A stretch of 52,696 bases of DNA from positions 1 to 52,696 of the forward strand of contig BBXU01000599.1 of the NCBI GenBank assembly GCA_001598975.1. The letters are read 5' to 3'. Positions within the stretch are counted from its first letter, which is position 1. Each line of letters opens with the position of its first letter. This document shows positions 23,836 to 36,235 of this stretch, piece after piece. A program made the translations under genes and the position numbers. Origin of the DNA: Parachlorella kessleri (Eukaryota; Chlorophyta; Trebouxiophyceae; Chlorellales; Chlorellaceae). The notes beneath the pieces are model-generated. The model did no database searches and had not been told where the DNA came from. It saw nothing but the letters and a program-made list of their open reading frames with translations.

Positions 23836-26800
23836 TTACTGCGGGCCCAGCGCCGCCTCATAAAACAGCACATCGTTCATGAACGCCAGCGCCTGACGCT
23901 CAAAGGTAGGGGCATCCAAGTCATGTGCCCCAAAGAGCCCCAGTAGGACCTGCTGCTCAGAGGGGCCCAGCCGCGAGAGGCGGTGCTCCACAAAGCGCGG
24001 CAGGAAGGACAAGTGGAAGTCGGACCAGTTCGCAGCCGCCACACTGCGCGGCAGGGCAGCCAGCAGCAGTAGAGCCAGTTAGGACACATTGCAGTATTGC
24101 ACACAGCGGACTTTGCGCTGAGTGGGAGTCGGGTGCAGTGCTGCCCTGGTAGTCGCGACTAGTCGTCAGCCCCATTTATGCACAAACATATAGCCCACCA
24201 AGACCCGCCAAGCTCACATCAACAGCCTGGATGAGAGGACCTGAGAATCCAGGACCCGCCCGGCCATCCAAACACAGCGCATCCACTGCCCACCCACCTG
24301 AACAGGGTGTCCACCAAATCATTCTGGGCGGCCGTGTAGAGCCGCGACAGCAGCATCGCAAACAGGCTCGCCAGCACCGTGTCCCTGACAGGATGGAAGT
24401 AGGCTGTCTGGTACAGCTTGGAGACGACCTAAACGGCACACAAACACATCTGCTTGACGGGTGACTAGAAAAAAGCTGCCCAGGGGTGCTAGCCGAGTGC
24501 CACAACGCTTATGAACTCACGACGCCCTCGTTTCCCTTTTCTATCAGTTCTCTTCTACCATTCAATGGACTTTGGCACGGCACCGTCACCACCCACTATG
24601 CCCACCCCCACCTGCAGCTCGTACAGCTCCTCCAACACCACCCTCACATCAGCCGCCGCCAGCACCGCCTGGGACCCCGCGGCACCCGCCAGATACTCCC
24701 CCAGCAGCGCCACCACCTGCTGGATGGCGGCGGGCCCCATGCCCGCAGCAGCAGCAGCAGCTGCTGAGCTTCCGGGGCCTGCTGCTGCTGCTGTTGCTGT
24801 TGCTGGTCCACCGCCCTGCTTACCAGGCCCACCACCAGCCTGAGCATGGGCAGCAGCAGAGCGCCCCAGCAGCTGCTGGTGCAGCTGTGAGAGAGGGTGG
24901 GCAGCAGCCGATGGAGTGCTAACGGCTCCTGGTTTGGTGGCTGTGCCGGAAGCTGCGTGCGAGGCCAGCGGCCGCACCTGGGTGCCGCTGAGCTGGCGCC
25001 AGCGGGCGCGCAGCAGGGCCAGCAGCGAGGCCAGGGCGCACGCCTGCAGCAGGCCCATGGCACGGTGGCAGGGGGCTTTGTGTCATGTGCTTGCTTCTTC
25101 CTCTTTACAAAGAAACATTTCAATACCCTCTTATGCACGGGCACAGTTTTTGGGTTTCACAGAGGGGCTGCCCCTCCCTGCACGGCAGGACCCCGGCCAG
25201 CGGATGCAACCATATGCCCGTGCTCTTCACAGCAACATGTAGCAGACAGCAGACCCTCGTCACGCCAGACTAAGGGCCCGCCAGGTGCATCAGCACAAAG
25301 TTGCACTGCAGGCAGCTCTCCACAAGACTGGCAGCCCCCTTGCCCACCTTGATGTGCCCCACATCAGCGTCCCTGCTGGCAGCCCCGCTCGCCCGGTACC
25401 ACACACTGAAGCAGTACTGCAGGGCCGGCAGCAGCAGGCCAGCGTGCTTGTTGGCGCCCTGGCTCAGCACGTTCACCAGCAGCTGCATGAGGGTGGTGTC
25501 TGCCTCCAGGGTAGGGTCTCCCCCTGCATGCATGAGAGACACGCAGCGCAGGGAGTGGCTCTAGATAAGGTCCAGGCGCGGAGGACCCCAATGTCAATAT
25601 TGCTAGCATGAGCGTGCACAGCCTGTTTGAGGTGCCACGGGGCAGTGCTCTGCGACACGGGCGAAAGGGAGGCAAGCTGAACATGTCAGCTTGCCTCCGG
25701 CACGACCAGTTGGTGCATGCTCCTCCGGCAGCAAACATGACTCGGGTGGGCATTCAGGGGCATTCAGTCTGTACGCAGGCACCACAACCGTTCCCCAGCC
25801 CCCAGCAAACCTAGACCCCTCAAACCTCAATCAACCGACTTTATTCAGAGCCGTCAGACTTCAATCAAACCAAGCAGTCAGTTACTTGACCCGCAACAAT
25901 ACTCTCCGCGTACCCCCCCCCCTCCCCCAACGACAACCTCGTCCACCCACCTCCCGAGCTGTACACCTCCACCAGTGAGTTCAGCAAGTGCTCCAGCCCC
26001 TGCTGGCCAAGCTCCAGGGCCAGGACATCAACCACAGACCCCAGCAGGCGCAGCAGGGGCGCCGCCAGCCTGGCATCGAGCAGGGCGCTGGGGTGGTGGT
26101 GCTGGTGATGGTGGTAATGGGTGCAGCAGCGCAGCAGGGCCAGCGTGGCGGGAAGCAGGGGCGCAACCAGCGTGCTGGACAGCACCGCTGCAGTAAGACA
26201 GCAGGGTGGAACTTGGATCGATGTCGCGTATGTCTGCCGCTGCTTCGCTGCGGTTGGGACCGCCGACGGACAACAGTCCCAGCTTTCAGCCTTACATGTT
26301 CTTTCACTTTTGCAAAGCGCCAATCCAGTAGCTGCCCCGGAGTTGCAACCAAGCAACCACCCACCAAACAGCCGCAACTGCACCACCCACCTCTCACATG
26401 CTTTGGCGTCCCAGCATAGCTGAGCACCATCGAGTTCGCCACCGCCGCCGCGCGCCGCACAGCAAGCTCAGCGGTATGACCCGCGCTATGCCCGCTGTCC
26501 ACGCTGTGCGCCACCTCAGCAAGGCAGCGCACCAGCGGGGCCACCGCCGCCCCAAATTGGGCTGCTCGGGCCTCTGTCAGGAACTGGGCGGCAATTTGGC
26601 CTGACCAGCTGCGAAGCGACAGGTCGGACAGGGCGATCCAAAGGGCCCGCAGGGCGCGGGTGGGGAGGTTAGGGGTGGCCACAGCGCTGCCTGCCAGCTG
26701 CTGGATCGCCTGCAGGCAGCCGTGGGAAGCTTGCGTAGGATCAACAAGGGTGGTGCTGTGGCCGGTTACAAAAGAAGGCCCGCTGAGGCTTCGACAGCGT

Positions 26801-29800
26801 CACTTTGTGCATTAATCGGCACATGCTGCAAGGAACACTTCTCGCATCATACACCCACCAACCTCCATAAAAGCCGCACACCTCCAGTGAACACTGGACT
26901 CGCTCTCACCTGGTATGACTGTGAGCACAGCAGGCTTGAAAGCAGCTCGGGGGAGGGCTTCATGCTTGAACTAAGGGCGATGGAGGTCAGCGGCACCAGC
27001 GCTTCGGCAGCTGGAGCAGCAAGGAGCGTGGCCAGGAGACGCAGTGCGTGTGAAACATGTTCATGCTGCTGAGCAAGCAAGGGCTGGTACAGCATGAGTC
27101 CGCAACAAATGCTTGTGTGCTAAAGCCCTTTGCTCTGGTAGGGGCTGGAAAGATGCAGACAGACCAGCCTTGCTGTCACCCACCGCGGAGGTCCCATGTA
27201 GTCTAGCCTAGACTAACAGCGTACCGCGACCTGGCCATGCTGCTGTGAGTCCCCCAAGTGGGGCCAACAAAAAGCAAAGGTACCGTAGCTATACCTTGCG
27301 CACTAACCCGCAAGCACTTCCTTCAGATATGTCAGCTCACCTGCAACTGCAGGCCCTTGCAGCACCCCTCCTGCCGCCTCCAACTGAGCTCCACCCTCCC
27401 CCAGGGCCAACAGTAGCTGAGCAGGCGCCGCCAAGGCCCCCTGCACCAGCCTGCCTGCCAGGGCTCCCACTTCCCCATCACTAGCAGCACTGTGTATCCC
27501 TCCTCCTCCTCCTCCGCCTCCCCCGTTGGTGCTGCTGCTGCGGCCGCTGAGCCCCGCCATCTGGGTCAGCATGAGCCGTGAGAGCCAGGTGGCGGTCAGA
27601 GCGCCCAGAGTGCGGTACAGGCGGGAGCCCAGCAGGCACAGCGGCGTCAGCAGGGCGCCCGACGCGTCAGGGGCCCCTGCACAAAGCAGTGAGACTGCGC
27701 CTGAGGGGGATGGCAAGGCACAGTGGCGTCAGGAAGGCTGGTGTCCTGCAGTGCCTTGCTCCTGCCTGCAGGCCTAGATAAGATGTGATCATATGCAACT
27801 GTTGAGCGGGCCACCCTGCGCATGTCAGTTGGTTCTCGTCATGACAGCTCAGTGCTAGTCAGGTCGCTAGTTGCTCATCACAGGTGGCCGAGCAGAGGCT
27901 GTGAAGGGGCTTTTGGCTTCTAAGCGAGTCGCTGTGCCACAGACTGAAGCAAGTTGCCGAAACACACCTGCGCCAACTGCCTGGACTAGGTGCTGCCAGC
28001 CTGATACTAGGTCTAAGACCATGGCGTAGGCTGCAGCTGCATGGGCGCCGCTAATTGCCACAGACTCGGCCCCCACTGCAGGAGGCCAGACGTCAGCCAG
28101 GCTGCCAACCTGCAGAAACGGTGACCAGGACAGCGTTATAGCAGCACCTCTGCATGCAGCTTGTGAGGGTCCAGGAACTATCAGCTTCCACAGCGAGCGA
28201 GTCACTACAGATCAGTGGCATCATCGAATGGGGTGCCTTCTTAGCACACCATCACGACAAGCAGGCAGGTTGATGCCGCAACAGCCCATGTATAATTCTG
28301 GAGATGGCTTGCCTTCTCCCCAAGGCCCCGCAGCGGCAGGCTCGGCCCACAGCGTGCCAGCAGGCGGAGCGACACCTCCAAGTCCCAGCAGGCGGCCTCC
28401 AGACCTGCCCCTGCTGCCGCCAGCTGCTGCTGCTGCTGCTGCTGCTGCTCTAGCGGTGTTCCTGCACCCAGCGCTGCTGCCAGCTGCTGCGATGCCTGCC
28501 TGAAGGCCTCACTCGTGCGCCCAAAGCAGCGCAGCAGCAGGGGCAGCATGTGGGCGCTGTATGTTGAGGCCACCCTGCCTAAGAAGCCCTCTGCCAGCCG
28601 GGTGTACACTTCCTGCTCTGACTGTAGGAGAGCGGCCGAGCCCTGGCGGGTGCCTGCAGCAAGGCATGCAGAATGTCCAAGTGTGGGCCTACAGTACCTC
28701 ATGCGCTTGCACTGGTCAAGCAGCACGTCATGGATATGTACTGCAGCCTGGGCCTGGGCCAGCTTGCGGGCTGGAGGCAGGCGGGAGCAGCGGGTGGCTG
28801 GAGCGCAACAAGCAAGTGAAAAGCCAGCATAGACCTCAAAACTCTCTATAGAGCAACCACCTGCAGGCACAGGGTTTAGCTGGCTGGGGTGCGCAGGTTG
28901 CAATATCTGGCCTGGCAGTGTGGCCCCAATGTGGGCCCACGCTGCCAGGCCACCTTACCCCACGCCCCATGGAACCATTGCCAGCTACGGACAGGGCACT
29001 TAAGCCCAACCTGGCACCAGGACTTCGCCCTGCTCGTCTTCCTCAGCCCCCTCAGGGACCGCCCCGCCTGCTGCAGCAGTATCCTCCCTTTCCTCCGCAT
29101 CCCCACTCGCTGATGCCACAGCCTGTGCCCAGTCCTCCAGCACCGCCCCGCTGCCCTCTGAGCTGTCCAGCTGCGACGCAGAGAATGCCGGCTGCGCAGC
29201 AGCTGCTGTGTGAGTGAGCTCTTGAAGCTGGGCGCTAGGAGTGAGGATGGTCGTCAGCACTAGCTGAGCCACTTGCAGGAGAAGGCCTGCATGCATGGGA
29301 GGGCCTAACGCATGGTACAGTGCCCCGGCAGGTGTCACAGATTAGGCGGTATTCATAGAGGTTTGCCAGGCTCCATGGCCGGGTGCCGCCGCCTGTCTGC
29401 AAGGTGGTGTGAGCATGCCCAGCAGCTGTGCTGCAGTCACAGACAGCCCCACAAGCACTATGAGTCGCCCATCAGTTGTGACCACTATGCCTTCCACCTG
29501 GCCGGCCTGCCTGGCCTCCACCCACCTTTGAAAGGGTCCCCCCGGGGCTCGCCTCCAGTCACGGCATCCTCGCCAGTCTCCCACTCTTCCTGCTCTAGAG
29601 AGTCTTGGTGGTCCAGCACGGCATGCCACACCTCGCTAAATGCCACCACATGCACTGGGGACCTGCAGCGGCATGCAACGCACGGGGTAGCTGAAGGGAT
29701 GCGTCAACTGTGGCATGGCAGGCTCCCCACTATCGCAGAGGGGTCAGCCTTGCTAGATGCTAAGGATGCTCCGCACGTCAAACCACATGCCAACTGTGCA

Positions 29801-31441
29801 GGGTGCAACACAGCCCAAGGCGACTCTTACCGCTCACCACTTGCCAGCCTTCACTGCAGACTCCTAGAATGAGCCTGTACATACTTCAAGTGAGCCTTGA
29901 CTGTCTCATCGGCAGGAACAGCATCCTGTCACTCGCCTGCGAGCAAAGGTGAGGCCCCCAACTTGCCCCAGGAGCGCCAGCACCCCTTGGAGGGCCCCTG
30001 GGGAAGCCTCGACACGCCCCAGCTGGGTGGTGGCCACGCGGGACAGCAGGCGCACCATGGTCACCAAGGCAGGCTCCTCTTCTGGGGTTGGTTGGGAGCC
30101 CTCGTGGCCGGCGCTCTCCCAATGCTGCTGCAGGGACCCTAAGCAGGCCTGCAGCTCCCGCAGGCACACCACGACATCAAGGGAAGCTCTCAGTCGTTGA
30201 GGACGGTCACCAGCGGGCCACCGGCACTCCTCAAAGCAGCACCACAACACCAGAAGCCTCACGCTGCAACAGCTGCTCTCGAGATACCCCATGTGCAGGC
30301 TGGATCCGGCCGTGGAGCAGCTGATGCCTCTAGGATCTCACCGGCAGGCGGGCGAGCAGCAGCTGCAGGCTCCGCTGCGCCTGCTGGGCCGGCTGGGGCC
30401 TCACAAGCAGGTCTGAGATGCAGTCCAGGGCAGCAGCGGCAATTTGCTGGCAGGCCTCCCCAGCTGGACAGCCAGGCACAGCTCCGGCAAGATCTAGTAG
30501 ATGGGCATAGCCCAGAAGGAGGTCCAGCATGTCTGGGATGCCGGGGCTCAAGCCGTGCTGTGCTTGCTGCGGCTGGGACTGTGCTGGCAGGTCTGGCAGC
30601 GCCTTCTGCAGGGTCCGGATGGCCAGCAGCAGGTTGGAAAGTTCTGCCACCTGGCCCTGCTGGGCGAGAGCAGCCAGGTTGGGCTGGCTGTGCTGCAGCA
30701 AGGAGCAGAGGGTGCCCACCACAGCTGGCAGCAGCTCAGCATAGCGCGCCTGTATACTAGGGATCTGGCTAGAGAGTACCTGCAGAGACGAAAGACATTG
30801 CCTCCTTCTGTCAGTGGCAATAGACAGAGGTGCCCACCATGCCGCTGACAGGCTGCGATGCTTTGCAGGTGAGTTCGTCTTTGTTTTCAAATGACGAACG
30901 GCTGCTCAGCTATTGAGTCAAGTAGCCTGCCACGCACCCGGCCACGCAAGCCAGAAGACGTGGCCTGCGACTGGGACTGGTACTCTTCCAGCAGGGCACC
31001 CAGCAGCCGCAGGCCCACACCTTGCTGCTCCGCCAGGCACTGCTGCAACTCCTGCCAGAACTCCGGGTACACTGTCGGCCAGGACAGGCAGGCCAGCGAC
31101 GCGAGCGCTGCTGCAAGCTTGGAGTGCACAAAATAGGGCAGGGCCTGGCCGCCCTGCAGCCAGGTCCAGAGCCGCGGCCGCAGCGCTGCTAGGAGCTGTT
31201 GCTGGGCGGGCCCAACTGCCCTGTACCGGCACCAGAAGGTTGCTATGTCCGCTGACAGCCACCAGGAGGCCTCTAGGACGAAGCCAGGAGGTGAGCTATT
31301 GCCATCCAGCACTGTGATCGCCCAGTGCAGACCACCTTCGCTGGCTTTGAAGGCATTCACAAAGTCCTGTGCTGCCTTCTTTTCATGATCACCAGCATGC
31401 GGGCTGAACAGAGTGCCCAGTGCGACCTGTATATCCTCCAT
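23836..31441 (-). CDS. XPO6: Exportin-6-like karyopherin
   Basis: Importin-beta superfamily export receptor. In animals exportin-6 exports actin-profilin complexes; cargo here is unknown. Secure exons: 30938-31441, 30342-30779, 29937-30148 and 29526-29662, then 29392 downward, and at the 3' end 24298-24428 and 23836-24043. Middle coding blocks with less certain edges lie near 29010-29392, 28290-28700, 27990-28110, 27340-27680, 26910-27090, 26420-26730, 25955-26200, 25300-25530 and 24600-25040. The N-terminal segment YFVHSKLAAALASLACLSWP with following YPEFW matches the second-HEAT signature of the family. The C-terminal SDFHLSFLPRFV ... FERQALAFMNDVLFYEA aligns with the exportin-6 C-terminus as I remember it. 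Intron 3 uses a GC donor at 29936. A CTG repeat at 28424-28449 encodes a poly-Gln run. The long Ala/Gln/Gly-rich insertions are alga-like. Confidence 0.8.
28424..28449 (+). repeat. CTG/CAG triplet repeat encoding poly-Gln
   Basis: Nearly nine consecutive CTG units on the plus strand read as CAG on the minus strand and encode eight Gln in the exportin-6-like protein. Flanking codons are also Gln/Ala rich, typical of unstructured loops in green algal proteins. Confidence 0.85.
28908..28952. repeat. Near-perfect inverted repeat in an intron
   Basis: Arms 28908-28926 and 28933-28952 pair over about 18 of 19 positions (tggcctggcagtg against cgctgccaggcca), with a loop of about six bases. It lies in an intron of the exportin-6-like gene. 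Its role is unknown. Confidence 0.7.
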
Positions 31442-31946
31442 CCCTTCTAACCCTTCCAGTAAGCCAAGCCATAATGATCTATGCGGTACAGCACCTTCCC
31501 GTAGGGAGGCCCACTTCAGAGTTCCCGCGTGCGCCCTGCAGAGCAGCCAGCGCAGCATCTCTTGCAGAGGCTGTGCAGAGGTAATACAGAAGCAGGAAAT
31601 AGGTATGCTTGCACCGGTGCATGAAACTGGGTTGGGATAAATAAAGAGGAGGGGAAGGGTTTTAGCAAGGATCTTTTGTCCAATCCGCCCAACCTGTGCA
31701 GTACCTCCGGAGCCCTGGTCTCGCCTGGTCAGCTCCTGGTCAGGCCGGCCCTGTATGGATGTTCGGCTTGAAATTGTTCAATACTAGTTCCTCCCGGAGT
31801 GCTATTGCGCTCCGCTGCAGCAGATGCGCCTACAGGAAGTGAGTTTTAGGGCGTTTCCCCTGTAGCAGGTAGAGAGTAGGCAGGGTATCAGGCACGGTAC
31901 TGCTCCTGTGGTTTTGCCTAGTTGTCTCAGCAAACCAAACAGCAGC
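31442..31946. promoter_or_regulatory. Divergent promoter region, exportin-6-like / cysteine protease 1
   Basis: 505 bases between divergent start codons. An open minus-strand frame continues upstream of the chosen exportin ATG to 31558, so a longer N-terminus is possible, but conserved similarity begins only after 31441. No defined promoter motif was recognised. Confidence 0.45.
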
Positions 31947-34900
31947 ATGAAGGCTGCTCTCTTCGTAGCAGCGCTGTTGTTCAGTGCCGTGCTGTGCACT
32001 CGGGGCGCCGACCCGTTTGCGGACACGCAGAGCAAGGAAGAAGCCGCCGCAGCCTTTGCAGACGTTGAGAAGCAGTTGGCCAAGAAGGTACAATTGCCCG
32101 TGGGCGAGGATGGAAGCCTGACGCCACTGTCATGTCCGCCATGATGGCATCAGGCGACAGATAAGCCCTCTGCTTGCAGGACGCTAATGGCCTCCGATCG
32201 CTATACAGAGAGTGGAAGTCGCGCTTCAACTTGTCGTACACCCCCTCAGAGGTGGGCCTGGTACCTGCCTGCCAAGGTAGCCCACCTAGATCCCCTGTGT
32301 GGAGGGCTCTTCAGCCTCAACTCCAGCGCTGCCGCTGCAGCTATGTCAGCCGGCAGCCTGAAGGACATCACCATGGTCTTCGGCAGGTGCTTGTTGTGGC
32401 CGAACTGCCACTCCCTGACGCTGTGCAGGAGAGCCAGCGCTATGCCAACTTTGAGGCAACCCTGCGACGCATCATCAAGAACAACCGGGACGTTCGCAGC
32501 ACCTACTGGTCTGGCCTGAACCAGTTCTCCGCCATGAGCGACGCGGAGTTCAAGGCCTCCTTCCTGGGCCTTGTCAAGGGCCAGAACGGCAGGCATGCCC
32601 CCACAGCGTCACTCCCTCGCGGCCGGTCCCTGCTGCAGCAGAGCCTGCCTAGGTCGAAAAACTGGGCGGCAGAGGGAAGGGTGACACCAGTGAAGAACCA
32701 AGGCAGCGTAAGTGGGCTACCTTGCGTGTGTGTGATCCGCCGAGCGGCGCCCGCCAGTGCTTTGGGTGCTCGCCCGCCACTGTGTCTGGCCCGACTCCTA
32801 TGCCTGAGCATGCGAGCAGCAGTGTGCTCTTGCATACCACTGACACCATTTCACTGGGAACCCATCCAGCCTAGCAGGCCTCGCTGCAAGTCATGGCAGC
32901 CAAGTGCGTGGCAAGTCCCGCACGGCCTTGCTCTTGTTGCAACCCTGGGCAAACTTAAGTATTTAAATCCACTCGTTGCAGTGCGGGGCCTGCTGGGCAT
33001 GGGCTGGGGCTGCCGCAATCGAGGCACGAGTCCTTGTTGCGCTGGGCAAGAAATTCAGCGAATACGCAATTGACGTGTCCGAACAGCAACTGGTGAGTTG
33101 CCCTCCCGTAGCTGATTGTCCCAGGAAAGTTTTGAAATTTGAAGGCGACGGCGTCGGCCCACAGCTTGAGCCTTGCAGCATCGCGTGGATGCCTGGCAGC
33201 GTGCAGTGCGCAGCCTCTCGTATGGTTGTTTCAACGCACCAGCATGCAAGGTTTTCGCCTTCTACCGCAGGTTGACTGTGCCAGAGGCGCAATGTTTCCA
33301 TACAGTTTTGGTTGCAGCGGTGGCCAGCTAGAAGACCCTTTCAGATACGCAGCCATGTGAGGGTCGCCTGCAAGCATGTCGTAGTTGCGCAGCCAGTAGT
33401 AGAGGGCTTGATGTGGTTGCAGATTGCCAAGTCTCGGTACGGAAGTGTGCCGAGTCCCCCAGGAACTCCTGGCCACAAGTCAATACACCTCGCTTGTGGG
33501 TGTGCAGCAACTTTGCCACACAGGAGGCGATCTATCGACTGACAGGGGCAGATGGCTCATGCAAGGCCATGCCAGCAACCAGCGGCCGAGTTGTCCTTTC
33601 AGGCAATGGGTTTACCACGCTGGAAAATAACTCCGCCACAGTATACAAGCAGGTTGGTAATGTGGCTAGCTTGTGCATAATGTGGACCTGTCAGCGGTGA
33701 CACAAGTTCCCGCTGCCTGGTGTCCCAGGCCATGATTTCCATGCTGACTGGTTCCCCTGTCGGCTGTTGCCACACAAAACAACACCATATCGTCCATGTG
33801 TGTGATCTAGCGACTAGGAGGCCCATCAACCCTAGGCACCTGCCTCTGCTTGGTGTGGACTTGCCTTTGCCAAGCAGGCCAGGGCAATGACAGGCATAGT
33901 GTGCTTCATGCAGTACTGTCTCTGGAGGCATGCACACTCATATGCGGCATTGACCGTCACCAACTGGTGACTGCAGGCTCTGCAAACCAGCCCCTTCTCC
34001 ATTGGGTTGTACGCGTCAGACCCCTCCTTTCGAAGTTACAAGGGCGGCATATACAACCCTGCAGTGTGTGGCGGTACCGATATGGTAGACCATGCTGTGC
34101 TGCTGGTTGGGTAAGTCATCCAGGAGACTGCGACACGAGCCGCGCGATGCATAGATATGCAAGACAGTGCCTGGATATGGGCGCTGCTCCTGCTCCTATG
34201 CGTGACAGATGCAGCGCCTGATCCTAGCGCCATATTTCACTTAGGTTGTAGGGTCGGTTGGGACTCTGCGCAGCATATGCGGGCCTTGCCATGCCCTTCG
34301 CCGTGCAATGCTCGACTACTGCGGCCATGCTGACATGGAATATGGGGCTCTGGCTCCCTACAGGTATGATGAAGTCAGCGAGGCATGGCTGCTGAAGAAT
34401 TCCTGGGGCGCAACGTAAGTCCAAGGCAGGAGACCAAATGGCCTGTGAGATTCTAGTGAAGGGGCTGCTCCCTGGTCCTCCACTTTGCGGCCTTGCTAGC
34501 ACAGCATGCCTGCTCCCTTGCATGGGACCCCTAGGGGACTGGTTGCAGTGCTTGCAGTCCAACGGTGGTCGGATCAGCCGTCTGGTGCAACTCCCAGAGA
34601 GCAGAAATCATCAAGGGCATGCGATTGCTGGTACCCGGATGCCCGACCGCCATTGCCTGGCCTCCTTTTGCAGCTGGGGAGAGAAGGGATTCATGCGTAT
34701 GGCCATGCTACCCGATGGAACGCAAGGGACATGCCAGATGTACACGGTAAGTGTTGATGGACGCTTGCCTGGTCAACATTGACCTTGGCTTGTGTCCAGG
34801 GCTTACAACTGTCCGAGGCCAGCATGCGTTTCATATGGGGTCCGTGTGTGCCCCTCATCTTGCTGCACTCCTTTGAAGCGAAGCGCTGCTGTGGTGGCTA

Positions 34901-35077
34901 CTGCAGCTCGAGTCGGGCCTCGCACCTCCCGTAGCAAGTGTTGCCATTGCAGCTCTAGTCGGGCCTCACACTTCCTGTAGCAAGTGGCGCGTCAGCAGCA
35001 ATCGCTAGAGATAAACGGCTTCTGTATGTTTGCAGTGGGGCATCCAACCCACCGCACCTCTCAACCCGACATCCTGA
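31947..35077 (+). CDS. Papain-family cysteine protease, copy 1
   Basis: Secretory C1A protease precursor. Ten exons: 31947-32087, 32180-32251, 32429-32707, 32982-33092, 33271-33356, 33508-33652, 33977-34110, 34364-34414, 34674-34746 and 35036-35077, total 1134 bases, 377 residues, all phases consistent. A signal peptide (MKAALFVAALLFSAVLC) is followed by GADPFADTQSKEEA, an I29 inhibitor prodomain (FEATLRRIIKNNRD, LNQFSAMSDAEF), then the mature enzyme. The catalytic residues are present: Gln in KNQGS, nucleophile Cys in CGACWAW, His in VDHAVLLVG and Asn in LKNSWG. It differs from its two neighbours: GACWAWAG replaces CCWAFAG, CSGG replaces CGGG, and the usual SLYPYT segment is replaced by AIYRLTG. 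It is probably vacuolar or secreted. First of a tandem triplet. Confidence 0.93.
34897..34986 (+). repeat. Two-copy 44-base tandem repeat in an intron
   Basis: Units 34897-34940 and 34943-34986 share agtcgggcctc and tgtagcaagtg or cgtagcaagtg with several mismatches. They lie in the last intron of cysteine protease copy 1, shortly before its final exon. Each unit contains a tgcag that resembles an acceptor. Confidence 0.7.
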
Positions 35078-36104
35078 ACAAGTGCAGATACGAATGTGAT
35101 GCTGACGCTCTACACCGGTGTCTGTCTTGACCCATTGAGTAAGGTAGGCCACTGTGCTTTTGCAAAGGCACACGCTGTCCATGTGGGAGAGTTGGAGGCG
35201 ATGTGTGAGGACGTCCACTTCTTTTGTAAAGGTGACAGGCAATACGGACCAGAGAGGGGGTGTAGGCATACTGGACTGGCATGGCTGCATGCAGACATGC
35301 TCTGTGTCTTGCCTTGTTTTGTTGCTACCGCCATGTGTGGGTCTTTGCTCCTCCCACCCTGGCTGAGGGCGCCTCCAGTACCAAGGCAGCAATGGGCTTG
35401 CCTTCGGCTGCTAGGGATAGGCATGTCGATTTATCATCATCTTCATCCTTCTATCGTACTGGTATGATGTATATAGAACTGTCTTCCTTCTCTTTCCCCC
35501 TTGCCGCCAGTGGGGTCCCCCCGGGTCCGGCGGGCCAAAGTGCGAGGGGCTGCCTTCCCCCTCTTGTCTGCCACTGGATATCACACTTGCACACTTGCTT
35601 GATTTCATTTCATTCTTCGGATGCAAAGTTTGAGACTGTACAAGTGCTTGCGAACTTGCTGTCTTACGTTCTTCATTCTGCGCATTGTACGCCAAAGGTG
35701 TTCTGGCACCCTCCGAACTGCTGTCTGACCCTTACTTCTCAAAGTGCAATCCACTTCTTAAGGTGTTCTGTTGTTCCCCGAACGGCCATAATTGTGTAGC
35801 CTGGAAGCACATAGCCCATGGAATTTTGAAGCCAACACCCACGACATGAAGAAAGAGTTGCAAGCCTGTTCAGAAGTTGCAAGCCCTCGTTGTAAAAACA
35901 ACAAAATTACACCGTGGCCACTTGCCCTAGCCCCCGGGCGGCTACCCCAGGAAGGTCAAACTGTAGTTGGCGTGCCTGCAGCGTGGGTTGACGACACCAA
36001 GGCTGGGTGCCCTGCCAGGAGGAGGGCAGCGGACAGTTATCGAGGCGACGGGTAGCAGGCTGGCAAATGGAAAGGGAACCGACAACAGGTGCAAGCACTC
36101 TCTT

Positions 36105-36235
36105 GCGGAGAGAGTTACTGGCTCAGAACTCAGGCAAGACTCAGGCTCATTTTGCATCCAGCCCTGTCAGTCCAGTCCAGCCCAGCTCTACTCCCTGTTC
36201 GCACTACCTCCCACCCATGCTAACAGTAGCTCACA
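36105..36235 (+). repeat. Second locus of the dispersed repeat family
   Basis: This segment matches 12346-12475 closely: ggagagag, cagaactcaggcaagactc, gcatccagccctgtcag and ctgttcgcactacctccca occur in the same order and spacing. The two loci are 24 kb apart in different gene neighbourhoods, so this is a dispersed repeat rather than a local tandem. Confidence 0.75.

Noticed and set aside
24555..25058. Separate minus-strand gene starting at the ATG near 25058
   Set aside because: The sequence continues the exportin-6-like protein: the following exons (KLYQTAYFHP, SDFHLSFLPRF) match the C-terminal part of that family in order, so the ATG is internal or intronic.
32174..33073. Uninterrupted protease ORF of 299 codons
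   Set aside because: It reads through three introns. Splicing at consensus sites gives a better match to the papain family, including the active-site exon in a different frame.
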